Part shown: piece after piece, positions 25,406 to 34,243 of the stretch
Layout of the letters: the number at the start of each line of letters is the position of its first letter
Position numbering within the stretch: the first letter of the stretch is position 1
Assembly: GCA_016720595.1 (NCBI GenBank)
Contig: JADKKI010000004.1
Coordinates: 336,535 to 400,534, forward strand
Direction of reading: 5' to 3'
Length of the DNA stretch: 64,000 nt
Origin: Myxococcales bacterium
GTDB taxonomy: Bacteria; Myxococcota_A; Polyangia; Haliangiales; Haliangiaceae
The notes under the pieces: model-generated
Told to the model about the DNA's origin: nothing
Seen by the model: only the letters and a program-made list of their open reading frames with translations
The model's database searches: none
Translations under genes and position numbers: made by a program

Positions 25406-26962
25406 TCAGCGCCGTTTCGCGATCCGCGCCGCGAACGGCTGTCGCTTCGCCGGATCGGGATCGAGCAGCTGGCCGCAGATCCACGTCTTGTCGACGCGCT
25501 CGACGACCAGATCGACGCCCCGGGTGAACGTGACGGCGCCGGTCTGGTCGTGCACCACCAGGGTCGCGCGGCGCGGGCCGGTGCCCTGGTAGCGACCGCG
25601 ATCGAGCGCTCCCTTCTTCGTGAGGCGCAGCTCGAACGCGTGCTGGCCCGCGCGCGCCGGTCGCGTGCCGGCGCGATAGCCCGCGGGCTCGAGCCGGAAG
25701 TCCGCGAACCACAGCTCGGCCCCGGCGCTGCCCGGATAGGCATATGCCGAGGCGACGGCGGCGAGCTCCCGATCCTCGGGTCCGCGGAGCCGCGTGGGTC
25801 GCTTGCAGCCCTCGGGCAGAGCGGCCCAGCTCATCTCCTCGCCGGCCTGCTGAACGCTGCGCAGACCATCGCTCGGCGGCGGCGGATCGTGGGAGGTGAC
25901 GCCCGCGAGCACCACGGGGCGCGGCCGATCGAGCAGCGTACCGTCGCCGAGCTGACCGCCGTCGTTGCCGCCCCAGCAAGCGATCTCGCCGGTGTCGAGC
26001 ACCGCGCACACCGAGCGTTCGCCCGCCGCGATCGAGCTCGCCTTGCCGGGCAGCTCGACGAGGCGGGGCGTCGTGCGATCTGCATCTGGCCCGGTGCCGA
26101 GCTGGCCGACGTCGTTCCAGCCAGTGCAGGCGACGCCCGAGCTCGTCAGATCGCAGCTGAAGTGATCGCCGGCCACGCGCTCGATGATGTTCGCGGGCCC
26201 ACGCCACGGCGACGCCTTGCCCCGCGCGTCCCAGCACACGAGCTCGCCGCCGCGGCGCCGGCCACAGCCAAAGCCGATCAAGGTCTCGAGATCGGTGAGG
26301 CCGGGGAGCACCGTCGCCTTGTCCGCGGTGAAGGCGGTGACGTGGCCGTCCCGATGAAGGGCGAGGCCGCGGCCCCCAAGCGTGTGGAGCGCCGTGATGT
26401 CGCGGAGCCGCGGGTTACTCTTCAGCGGACCGAAGGCATCGCCGGCGCGCGTGAGCACGTACGGTACGTCGTCGAGCACGCGGACATCGATCGCCTCGCC
26501 TTCGACCTCGAGATCCTCGAGAGGACCGAGCTTGGTGAGCTCGTCGAACGAACGCCTCACGTGACCATCGCTCGTGACCACGAAGAGGACGCCCTTGGGC
26601 GTGATGTCGAGGCCGACGGCGTTCGTGATCCCCGGCAGCTCCACCGGCGCCGCGGCCACCGCCGCTGCCGTGCCGTCCCACTGGCGGCCCCAGCATCGCA
26701 CGCGCCCATCGGCGCGCCGCGCGCACGCCACGCGACCCCGCACGGCGACCTGGAGGACCTTCGAGCTGACGCCAGGGGACGCGCTCGCCGGCGCTGCATC
26801 CGCGGGCGCGGCGCCCGCATCGTCCGGTGCGCGCGCGGCGTCGGTCACGACGATCGTCGCCGCCGCATCGGCAGGGCGTGCGCTCGCATCACCCGCGGGC
26901 CGCTCCTTCTTGCCGCCACATGCTGCGAGGAGCGCAGCCATGGCGATCCAGCGACGGTGCAT
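25406..26962 (-). CDS. RCC1-repeat-like lipoprotein
   Basis: The 518-residue product has a lipoprotein signal (MHRRWIAMAALLAAC, Cys15). Propeller-blade segments follow the RCC1 pattern: VACARRADGRVRCWGRQWDG, VCAVLDTGEIACWGGNDGGQ and a W-N-D-V-G-Q-L-G-T-G stretch, as in the regulator of chromosome condensation fold. Blades are fewer and less regular than in seven-bladed RCC1, so it may form an incomplete or atypical propeller. The C-terminal part is a separate, unidentified domain. It starts 8 nt after lpd stops (or 2 nt with an alternative GTG at 26968), so it probably rides on the PDH transcript. Confidence 0.7.
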   Translation of the reverse strand: MHRRWIAMAALLAACGGKKERPAGDASARPADAAATIVVTDAARAPDDAGAAPADAAPASASPGVSSKVLQVAVRGRVACARRADGRVRCWGRQWDGTAAAVAAAPVELPGITNAVGLDITPKGVLFVVTSDGHVRRSFDELTKLGPLEDLEVEGEAIDVRVLDDVPYVLTRAGDAFGPLKSNPRLRDITALHTLGGRGLALHRDGHVTAFTADKATVLPGLTDLETLIGFGCGRRRGGELVCWDARGKASPWRGPANIIERVAGDHFSCDLTSSGVACTGWNDVGQLGTGPDADRTTPRLVELPGKASSIAAGERSVCAVLDTGEIACWGGNDGGQLGDGTLLDRPRPVVLAGVTSHDPPPPSDGLRSVQQAGEEMSWAALPEGCKRPTRLRGPEDRELAAVASAYAYPGSAGAELWFADFRLEPAGYRAGTRPARAGQHAFELRLTKKGALDRGRYQGTGPRRATLVVHDQTGAVTFTRGVDLVVERVDKTWICGQLLDPDPAKRQPFAARIAKRR

Positions 26963-26970
26963 CCTCACGC

Positions 26971-28386
26971 TCAGAGATCGATCGCGTGGCCGAATGCCGC
27001 CTCGGTCGCGCCCTTGATGCTCTCGGCGAACGTGGGGTGCGCGTGGATCGTCGCGAGCAAGCTCTGCGCGTTGACCTCGGTGGTCTTCGCGAGCGTGAGC
27101 TCGGCGATCAGGTCGGTGACCGCCGGGCCGATCAGGTGCGCGCCGACCAGCGCCCCCGTCTCGGCGTGCCACATCACCTTCACGAACCCGGTGACGTCGT
27201 TGGCCGCGCGCGCCTTGGCGAGTGCGGTGAACGGGAACTTGCCGACCTTGATCGGGATGTTCTGCGCCTTCGCCTTGTCCTCCGTGAGGCCGACCGAGGC
27301 GATCTCCGGAGAGCAGTACGTACACGCAGGGATCGCGTCGTAGCGCACCGGCTCGGCGTGGACGTTCGCGATCTTCTCCGCGACGAACACGCCTTCCGCG
27401 GACGCGACATGGGCGAGGCCACGGCCGGTGACGTCCCCGATCGCCCACAGCCCGTCACCGCAGCGGTTCTCGCCGTCGACCTTGATGTACCCACGCTCGA
27501 GCGTGATCCCGTGCGGCTCGAGGCCGAGGTTCTCGATGTTGGCCTGGACACCAACGGCGACGAGCAGGATCTCGGTCTCGATCGTGACCTTGTCGCCGCC
27601 GTCCTTCGGCTCGGCGACGATCGTCACCTTGCCGCCGTTGTTCTTGGCGCTGGTCAGCTTGTGGCCGACGAGGCTCTTGATGCCGCGCTTTTCGAACGCG
27701 CGGGTCAGCTCCTTCGAGATGTCGAGATCCTCGTTGGGGACGAGGCGCGGCATGAACTCGACGATCGTGACCTCGGTCCCGAGGGAGCGATAGAACGATG
27801 CGAACTCGACGCCGATCGCACCAGCGCCGAGCACGACCATCGAGGCCGGGCGCTCGGGGAGCGTCATCGCCTTGCGGTACTCGATGATCCGCGTGCCATC
27901 GAGCTCGATGCCCGGCAGCGAACGCGCCCTGCAACCCGTCGCGAGGATCACGTGCTTGGCGGAGACGACTTGCTTGCCGTCGGCCGCGGTGACCTCGATC
28001 TGGTGGGGCTTCCACGCGCCCGCGCGCGGCAGGAGCTTCGCCGTCCCGGGGATCGACGCGATCTTGTTCTTCTTGAACAGGAAGCCGATGCCCTTGCTGA
28101 CCTTGTCGGCGATGCCGCGGCTGCGCGCGATGATCGCGGGGAAGTCGGCCTCGACGGAGCCGACCTTGATCCCGAACTCGTTCGCGTGCTGGAAGTGCTC
28201 GAGCACCTCGGCCGAGCGGAGGAGAGCCTTGGTCGGGATGCAGCCCCAGTTGAGGCAGATGCCGCCGAGGCTCTCGCGCTCGATGCATGCGGTGGACAGC
28301 CCGAGCTGGGCGGCGCGGATCGCGGCGACATACCCGCCGGGGCCCGAGCCGATGACGACGACGTCGTAGATCACCGGATCGCTCAT
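26971..28386 (-). CDS. lpd: Dihydrolipoyl dehydrogenase (E3)
   Basis: The 471-residue product has the pyridine nucleotide-disulfide oxidoreductase layout: FAD-binding GSGPGGYVAAIRAAQLG, redox-active pair GGICLNWGCIPTKALL, NAD-binding VVLGAGAIGVEFASF, and the C-terminal dimerisation domain with catalytic H-A-H-P-T-F-A-E. It reoxidises dihydrolipoyl groups of E2 with NAD. It overlaps pdhC by 4 nt (ATGA), so the E3 is made together with its complex. It probably also serves the 2-oxoglutarate dehydrogenase complex, since no second E3 gene is seen in the window. Confidence 0.95.
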   Translation of the reverse strand: MSDPVIYDVVVIGSGPGGYVAAIRAAQLGLSTACIERESLGGICLNWGCIPTKALLRSAEVLEHFQHANEFGIKVGSVEADFPAIIARSRGIADKVSKGIGFLFKKNKIASIPGTAKLLPRAGAWKPHQIEVTAADGKQVVSAKHVILATGCRARSLPGIELDGTRIIEYRKAMTLPERPASMVVLGAGAIGVEFASFYRSLGTEVTIVEFMPRLVPNEDLDISKELTRAFEKRGIKSLVGHKLTSAKNNGGKVTIVAEPKDGGDKVTIETEILLVAVGVQANIENLGLEPHGITLERGYIKVDGENRCGDGLWAIGDVTGRGLAHVASAEGVFVAEKIANVHAEPVRYDAIPACTYCSPEIASVGLTEDKAKAQNIPIKVGKFPFTALAKARAANDVTGFVKVMWHAETGALVGAHLIGPAVTDLIAELTLAKTTEVNAQSLLATIHAHPTFAESIKGATEAAFGHAIDL

Positions 28387-29753
28387 AGGGCGAGGGATTC
28401 CGGCTTCTCGAACAGCTCGCCGAACGCCTGGAGCCAGCGAGCGCCGAGGGCGCCATCGATCACCCGGTGATCGCACGACATCGTGACCGTCATCCGCTTG
28501 CCGGCGACGATCTGCCCGTCCTTGGCGATCACGGGCTCGTCGACCGTGGTGCCGACCGCGAGGATGCCGGCCTCCGGCGGGTTGATGATCGCGGTGAAGC
28601 GCTCGATGTTGTACATGCCGAGGTTCGACACGGTGAACGTGGAGCCGCTGATCTCGTGGCCCTTCAAGGCGCGCTTCTTCGCGCGATCGGCCAGGTCCTT
28701 GACCTCGGCGGCGATCGCCCCGATGCCCTTCTGATCGGCGTTGCGGACGACGGGGGTGACCAGACCATCCTCGATCGCCACGGCGACGCCGACGTGGACC
28801 TGGTGATAGTGCCGGATCGCCTCGCCCTCCCAGCTCGCGTTGCACTCGGGCACGCGGCGCAGCGCGAGCGCCACCGCCTTGATCACGAGATCGTTGACGC
28901 TGACCTTGCCGCGATCACCGAGCAGCTCGTTGAGCCGGGCCCGGAACGCCATGAGCGGCGCCGCATCGAGCTTCCGCATCAAGTAGAAGTGCGGGACATC
29001 GCGCTTGGCCTCGGTGAGCCGCGCTGCGATTCGCTTGCGCATGTTGCTCGCGGGCACGTCCTCGTACTCGCCGGCGCTCGCGTCGGGGGCCATCTGCCGC
29101 GGGGTCCGTACAGCGATCGCCTGGGTCGGCTGATCCTCGAAGGCGGGGGCCTCGTCGGGAGCATGGCCGTTGGCCTTGGCGGTTCCGCCCTCGGCGGCGA
29201 GCTTCACGTCGCGCTCGACGATCCTGCCGCCAGGACCCGTGCCGGCCAGGGTCCTCAGGTCGATCCCCAGCTCGATCGCGAGGGTCTTGGCGAGCGGCGA
29301 GGCGAGGAGCTTGCCCGCGCCTGCAGGGGCGGTGGCAGGGGCGGGCGTGGGAGCTACCTTCGCGACCGCGGGTGCCGGTGCGGCGGGGGCGATGGCAGAC
29401 TTCGCGACCGCGGGCGTCGCTGCGACGGCCGGCTTCGCGACCGCAGGCGCTGGCTTCGCGGGCGCGGGCGCGCCGCTGGCCGAGGCTTGCGCGAGCAGCG
29501 CGGTGATGTCTTCACCGGCGTTGCCGATGATCGCGACGGGCGCGCCGAGCTTGACGGTGTCGCCCTCCTTGACGAGGAACTTGAGCAGGACGCCCGAGTC
29601 CTCGACGTTGAAGTCCATGTTCGCCTTGTCCGTCTCGACCTCGGCGATCAGATCGCCGGGAGCGACCTTGTCGCCCTCCTTCTTGGTCCAGCGGACGAGG
29701 ACGCCTTCCTCCATCGTCGGAGACAGCTTCGGCAAACCGAGGATCTGAGCCAT
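28383..29753 (-). CDS. pdhC: Dihydrolipoyllysine acetyltransferase (E2 of pyruvate dehydrogenase)
   Basis: The 456-residue product has one N-terminal lipoyl domain with the lipoylation site in VETDKANMDF (Lys about 43), an alanine/proline-rich mobile linker, a peripheral subunit-binding domain (LAIELGIDLRTLAGTGPGGR), and the acyltransferase domain ending in the catalytic DHRVIDGALGARWL. The N-terminus (MAQILGLPKLSPTMEEGVLV) is typical of E2p from PDH complexes rather than of succinyltransferases. It starts 5 nt after pdhB stops. The lipoyl domain is a substrate of LipA. Confidence 0.94.
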   Translation of the reverse strand: MAQILGLPKLSPTMEEGVLVRWTKKEGDKVAPGDLIAEVETDKANMDFNVEDSGVLLKFLVKEGDTVKLGAPVAIIGNAGEDITALLAQASASGAPAPAKPAPAVAKPAVAATPAVAKSAIAPAAPAPAVAKVAPTPAPATAPAGAGKLLASPLAKTLAIELGIDLRTLAGTGPGGRIVERDVKLAAEGGTAKANGHAPDEAPAFEDQPTQAIAVRTPRQMAPDASAGEYEDVPASNMRKRIAARLTEAKRDVPHFYLMRKLDAAPLMAFRARLNELLGDRGKVSVNDLVIKAVALALRRVPECNASWEGEAIRHYHQVHVGVAVAIEDGLVTPVVRNADQKGIGAIAAEVKDLADRAKKRALKGHEISGSTFTVSNLGMYNIERFTAIINPPEAGILAVGTTVDEPVIAKDGQIVAGKRMTVTMSCDHRVIDGALGARWLQAFGELFEKPESLAL

Positions 29754-29758
29754 GTGAG

Positions 29759-30748
29759 TTACTCCAGATACAGAGCGCGCTTGACCGCAGCGACGACATC
29801 GGGGACCTGGGGTTGCACCTGGTCCTCGAGGTTCTTCGCATACGGCATCGGAACGTCATCGCTACAGACCCGCTCGATCGGGGCGTCGAGCGCATCCATG
29901 CACAGCCGCTGCATCTGATACGCGACCTCGGCGCCGAACCCGGCGACCGGCCAGCCTTGCTCGACGATCACACATCGCCCGGTCTTCTTGACCGAGGCCG
30001 CGAGCGTGTCGACATCGAGCGGGCGCAGCGTGCGGGGATCGACGACCTCGCACTCGATGCCGTCCTTGGCGAGCGCGGCGGCCGCGTCCATGCACGTCCA
30101 CACCATCTTCGACCACGCGATCAGCGTGATGTCCTTGCCCTCGCGCTTGATGTCCGCGACGCCGATCGGGATCAGGTGATCGTCAGGGCCACCCTCCGGG
30201 ACCTCCCACGTCGTGTTGTAGAGGGTCTCGCCCTCCATGAACACCACCGGGTTGTTGTCGCGGATCGCCGTCTTCAGGAGGCCCTTGGCGTCCTTCGCCG
30301 TCGACGGCATCACGACCTTCAGGCCGGGCACGTGCGCGTAGTAGCTCTCGAGCGCCTGCGAGTGCTGCGAACCGACCTGCACCGCGGGCCCGCTCGGGCC
30401 ACGGAACACGATCGGGATGTTGTACTGCCCACCGCTCATCTGGAAGATCTTCGCGGCGTTGTTCACGATCTGATCGATCGCGACGAGCGAGAAGTTGAAC
30501 GTCATGAACTCGATGATCGGACGGAGGCCCACCATCGCGGCGCCCACACCGATGCCGGCGAAGCCCATCTCGGCGATCGGTGCGTCGACGATGCGTCGCT
30601 CGCTGAACCGCTGGAGCAGGCCCTGCGTGACCTTGTACGCGCCGTTGTAGTGCCCGACCTCCTCGCCCATCACGAACACGTTGGCGTCGCGCTCCATCTC
30701 CTCGCGCATCGCCTGGTTGAGCGCTTCTCTGTAGCTGATGACGGCCAC
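29759..30748 (-). CDS. pdhB: Pyruvate dehydrogenase E1 component, beta subunit
   Basis: The 329-residue product is a typical 2-oxoacid dehydrogenase E1 beta: N-terminal pyrimidine-binding domain with ISYREALNQAMREEMERD and FVMGEEVGHYNGAYKVTQG, conserved GFAGIGVGAAMVGLRPIIEF, and a C-terminal transketolase domain. Together with pdhA it binds thiamine diphosphate and decarboxylates pyruvate. It starts 4 nt after pdhA stops, and the order pdhA-pdhB-pdhC-lpd is a complete complex operon. Confidence 0.95.
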   Translation of the reverse strand: MAVISYREALNQAMREEMERDANVFVMGEEVGHYNGAYKVTQGLLQRFSERRIVDAPIAEMGFAGIGVGAAMVGLRPIIEFMTFNFSLVAIDQIVNNAAKIFQMSGGQYNIPIVFRGPSGPAVQVGSQHSQALESYYAHVPGLKVVMPSTAKDAKGLLKTAIRDNNPVVFMEGETLYNTTWEVPEGGPDDHLIPIGVADIKREGKDITLIAWSKMVWTCMDAAAALAKDGIECEVVDPRTLRPLDVDTLAASVKKTGRCVIVEQGWPVAGFGAEVAYQMQRLCMDALDAPIERVCSDDVPMPYAKNLEDQVQPQVPDVVAAVKRALYLE

Positions 30749-30752
30749 CGGC

Positions 30753-31760
<1,008 letters not shown>

Positions 31761-31812
31761 CGGTGCGGTCACCACGGGGCGGACCATACCCGATCCGAGG
31801 CGCCGTGCTGAC

Positions 31813-32262
31813 TTACAGGCGCAGATCCAACACGGCCGTGCCCGAGGCATCGATCGTGCGCGTGTCCGAGACCCCGCCCTCGACCCCGAGCTCGACCTGA
31901 CGGAACCGGGTCGGCAGCTTGTCGACCGTGAACTGGCCGTTCTTGCACGGCACGGGGGCGTAGCCGAGCGTGTCGCCGGAGTCGTTCCCGATGAACGAGA
32001 TGTACAGATCGGGGTGGGTCCCGCAGGAGGCGACGCCCGCGGCCGCGCCGCGGATCGTCCACGTGGCGGTGACGCTGCGGACCTGCGAGGCGGCGGCGCA
32101 CATCTCGTCGCGCGCACAGACCTCGCTGCCACTGCAGTCGCTGTCGAGCTGGCACTCGCCGCCGGAGGACGAGCTGAGCGGGCACCCGGCGAGCGTGGCG
32201 ACCAGGGCGGCGGCCCAAACAGGGCCGACGAGGGGGAGACGTGGTGATGGCCTACTCGACAT
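31813..32262 (-). CDS. Small Cys-rich lipoprotein
   Basis: The 149-residue product has a lipoprotein signal with lipobox L-A-G-C near residue 27. A short Cys-rich stretch follows (GGECQLDSDCSGSEVCARDE), matching the C-x-x-D-x-D-C-x-x-x-x-x-C pattern often seen in myxobacterial lipoproteins. The rest is beta-strand-forming (VTATWTIRG to the end, LDLRL). It overlaps the end of the PHP-domain gene by 11 nt. No function can be assigned. Confidence 0.65.
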   Translation of the reverse strand: MSSRPSPRLPLVGPVWAAALVATLAGCPLSSSSGGECQLDSDCSGSEVCARDEMCAAASQVRSVTATWTIRGAAAGVASCGTHPDLYISFIGNDSGDTLGYAPVPCKNGQFTVDKLPTRFRQVELGVEGGVSDTRTIDASGTAVLDLRL

Positions 32263-33643
32263 AGAACGGCGACGCGTAGATCCAGGGTAGCTCGACCTCG
32301 GCCATGGCGGTGCCGAGATCGTGCAGGTACGGCCCGAGGTGCGAAGGTGTGATCGTGATCTCCACGCGATAGGCCCCGGGCGCGCCGAGGTGCGCCATGA
32401 AGCTGCTCACGCCATGGGCGATCTCCACGGGGCCGCTCGCGCTGATCCAGATCACCTTGCCGGTGATCGTCGGAGCGGGCAGGGACGGATCGAGATTCCG
32501 GACCGTGGGCACGTCGACGGTCAGCATGGCGCCTTCCGTGCTCGCGATGGTGCCGCCGAGCTCGACGATGGCCCCCGACGGCGTCTGGGCATACGCATCG
32601 AACCCTTCGGGTGTTCCGAGCAGCTCGAACGCGGCGAACATCCGTCCCGCCTTCAACGCGGCCTCGATCTGATCGACGTCGTGGGGATCCTGAACGAGCG
32701 CCATGTTTCCAAACCAGCGCAGCACGCGGCGATACGAGTCACCACGCTCGCCATCGGCCATCACGACCGGGATCGCGTTCTGATGGGCGTCGCTGCCGGC
32801 GGTGACCGCGATGTGCTTGCCCTCACCGAGCAACGTCTGCCACTTGTCGATCGCCGGCTGGTTGGCCGAGAAGAAGGCGAGCATCGCGAGATCGGGCTCG
32901 GGGTGACCGGGCTGCGTGTCGGCGAACTCGACGGCGGCCGCGATCGCGCCAGCCGACGGGAGACCCAGGTAGTCCTTGCGGATGTTCGGATCGATGTTCG
33001 CGTGCAGGTTGTAGACCTCGATGCCGTCCGGGGTGACCTCGCGGAGGATCTCGAGCGTCTTGCTCTCGGTGTGCGCGACCCAGACCAGGCCCCCCGCGGC
33101 GCGGTAGGCGGCGGACGTGGCAGCGTCGTTGCCGTTGTAGAGCGCGTGCCTCTCCGGGAGCGTGCCAGGGAGGTGGTGGTCGAGCATGATCGGCATGAGA
33201 TCGTTCTCGCCGCCGATCGTCACCAGGACCTGATGGCCGTCCTCGCAGAGGATGCGTGACGCGATCTGCTCGCCACCGCGCATCACCGGCTGATCGGTGC
33301 CGCGCATACTGAACAGCTTCGTGAAGTCCTCGTCGGCCATCGTGTCGTCATGGTCGGTGAGGTTCGCGAAGTCGATGTGATCGGTGCACAGCGCGGCGCG
33401 CAGGTCGGCGAGGCACTGCTCGTCGGGTTGGCCGCCGGGACGGGGCATGCCATCGCAGGCGTCGTGGGAGTAGGGTGAGTGAAGGTGCACGATCCCACGC
33501 GCTGGTGTGAGCCCGCGGTGGACGCCCAGCACGCTGGCCTCGGGCAGGCTGCGATCCCACGCAGGGAGGGCCGGAGCAGCGGGATCTCCGCACCCCCCGC
33601 ACCCCAGCAGCACGGCCAGCCCGATCCAGGTGCACGTCCTCAT
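32252..33643 (-). CDS. PHP-domain metal-dependent phosphoesterase lipoprotein
   Basis: The 463-residue product has a lipoprotein signal (MRTCTWIGLAVLLGC). PHP-fold motifs are RGIVHLHSPYSHDACDG (first His cluster), FANLTDHDDT, VWVAHTES and a final IAVTAGSDAHQN. These histidines and aspartates bind two or three metals in PHP phosphoesterases. A domain of about 100 residues follows at the C-terminus (TVRNLDPSLPAPTITGKVIW onward), of unknown fold. PHP enzymes are usually cytoplasmic, so an exported anchored form is notable. It is divergent from the gene at 33758. Confidence 0.8.
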   Translation of the reverse strand: MRTCTWIGLAVLLGCGGCGDPAAPALPAWDRSLPEASVLGVHRGLTPARGIVHLHSPYSHDACDGMPRPGGQPDEQCLADLRAALCTDHIDFANLTDHDDTMADEDFTKLFSMRGTDQPVMRGGEQIASRILCEDGHQVLVTIGGENDLMPIMLDHHLPGTLPERHALYNGNDAATSAAYRAAGGLVWVAHTESKTLEILREVTPDGIEVYNLHANIDPNIRKDYLGLPSAGAIAAAVEFADTQPGHPEPDLAMLAFFSANQPAIDKWQTLLGEGKHIAVTAGSDAHQNAIPVVMADGERGDSYRRVLRWFGNMALVQDPHDVDQIEAALKAGRMFAAFELLGTPEGFDAYAQTPSGAIVELGGTIASTEGAMLTVDVPTVRNLDPSLPAPTITGKVIWISASGPVEIAHGVSSFMAHLGAPGAYRVEITITPSHLGPYLHDLGTAMAEVELPWIYASPFYVE

Positions 33644-33757
33644 CGTCGGGCGACTCTATACCCGGCCTCCGAGGCACGCCACGACCGTCAGCCCGGGGTG
33701 AGTTGGGGTAGCCGCGTCGCGCGACCCCGCCGACGATGCTACATTCAGTGCCTTACC

Positions 33758-34243
33758 GTGCCAGTCCAGTGGGGGACGTTCGGTCAACTGCTGCTCGTCA
33801 TCATGATGGGCTGCACCCCCGTGCCCGCTCCAGCGAAGCCGGTGTACGTGCCCGGGAGCAAGGTGTGGGCGGTGTTGCCCGCCGAGAGTGACGCGTTCCC
33901 GATCGCGGCACGCGCGGCGAGCGAGCGGCTCCGACGCGCACGCGTCAAGGGGATGGACGAGCCCCAGGTGTCCAAGGTCTCGCTCGAGGTCGTCCAGCTC
34001 TCGATCGAGTGCGTGGAGCGTACCCCTGCCTGCTACGAGGCTGTCGGCCGGTCACTCGGCTCGAACCAGCTGTTGTTCGCCGAGATCGATGAAGGTCCGA
34101 AGAAGCAATCGATCAAGGTCACCGTGACGTTGTTCGACGTCGACGCCAAGAAGCGCAAGAAGGCCGCGATCAAGGTGTTCGCGAGCGAAGAGGACGTGGT
34201 GTGGGGCGTGGCCGACGTGGTGGCCGAGGCCACCAAGCCGTGA
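33758..34243 (+). CDS. Lipoprotein, TolB/CsgG-like N-terminal fold likely
   Basis: The 161-residue product starts at GTG 33758 with a short leader (QLLLVIMMGC, Cys19 approximately). The N-region has no basic residue, so the signal is atypical. The body contains SKVWAVLPAESDAFPIAARA, LQLSIEC-like and RTPACYEAVGRSLGSNQLLF, and VTLFDVDAKKRKKAAIKVFA. The C-V-E-x-x-x-x-C-Y-x-A-V-G-x-x-L segment is common in myxobacterial proteins of the TolB/CsgG-like type. The GTGA overlap with the following gene indicates a two-gene operon. A role in envelope assembly or sensing is possible but unproven. Confidence 0.65.
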   Translation: MPVQWGTFGQLLLVIMMGCTPVPAPAKPVYVPGSKVWAVLPAESDAFPIAARAASERLRRARVKGMDEPQVSKVSLEVVQLSIECVERTPACYEAVGRSLGSNQLLFAEIDEGPKKQSIKVTVTLFDVDAKKRKKAAIKVFASEEDVVWGVADVVAEATKP

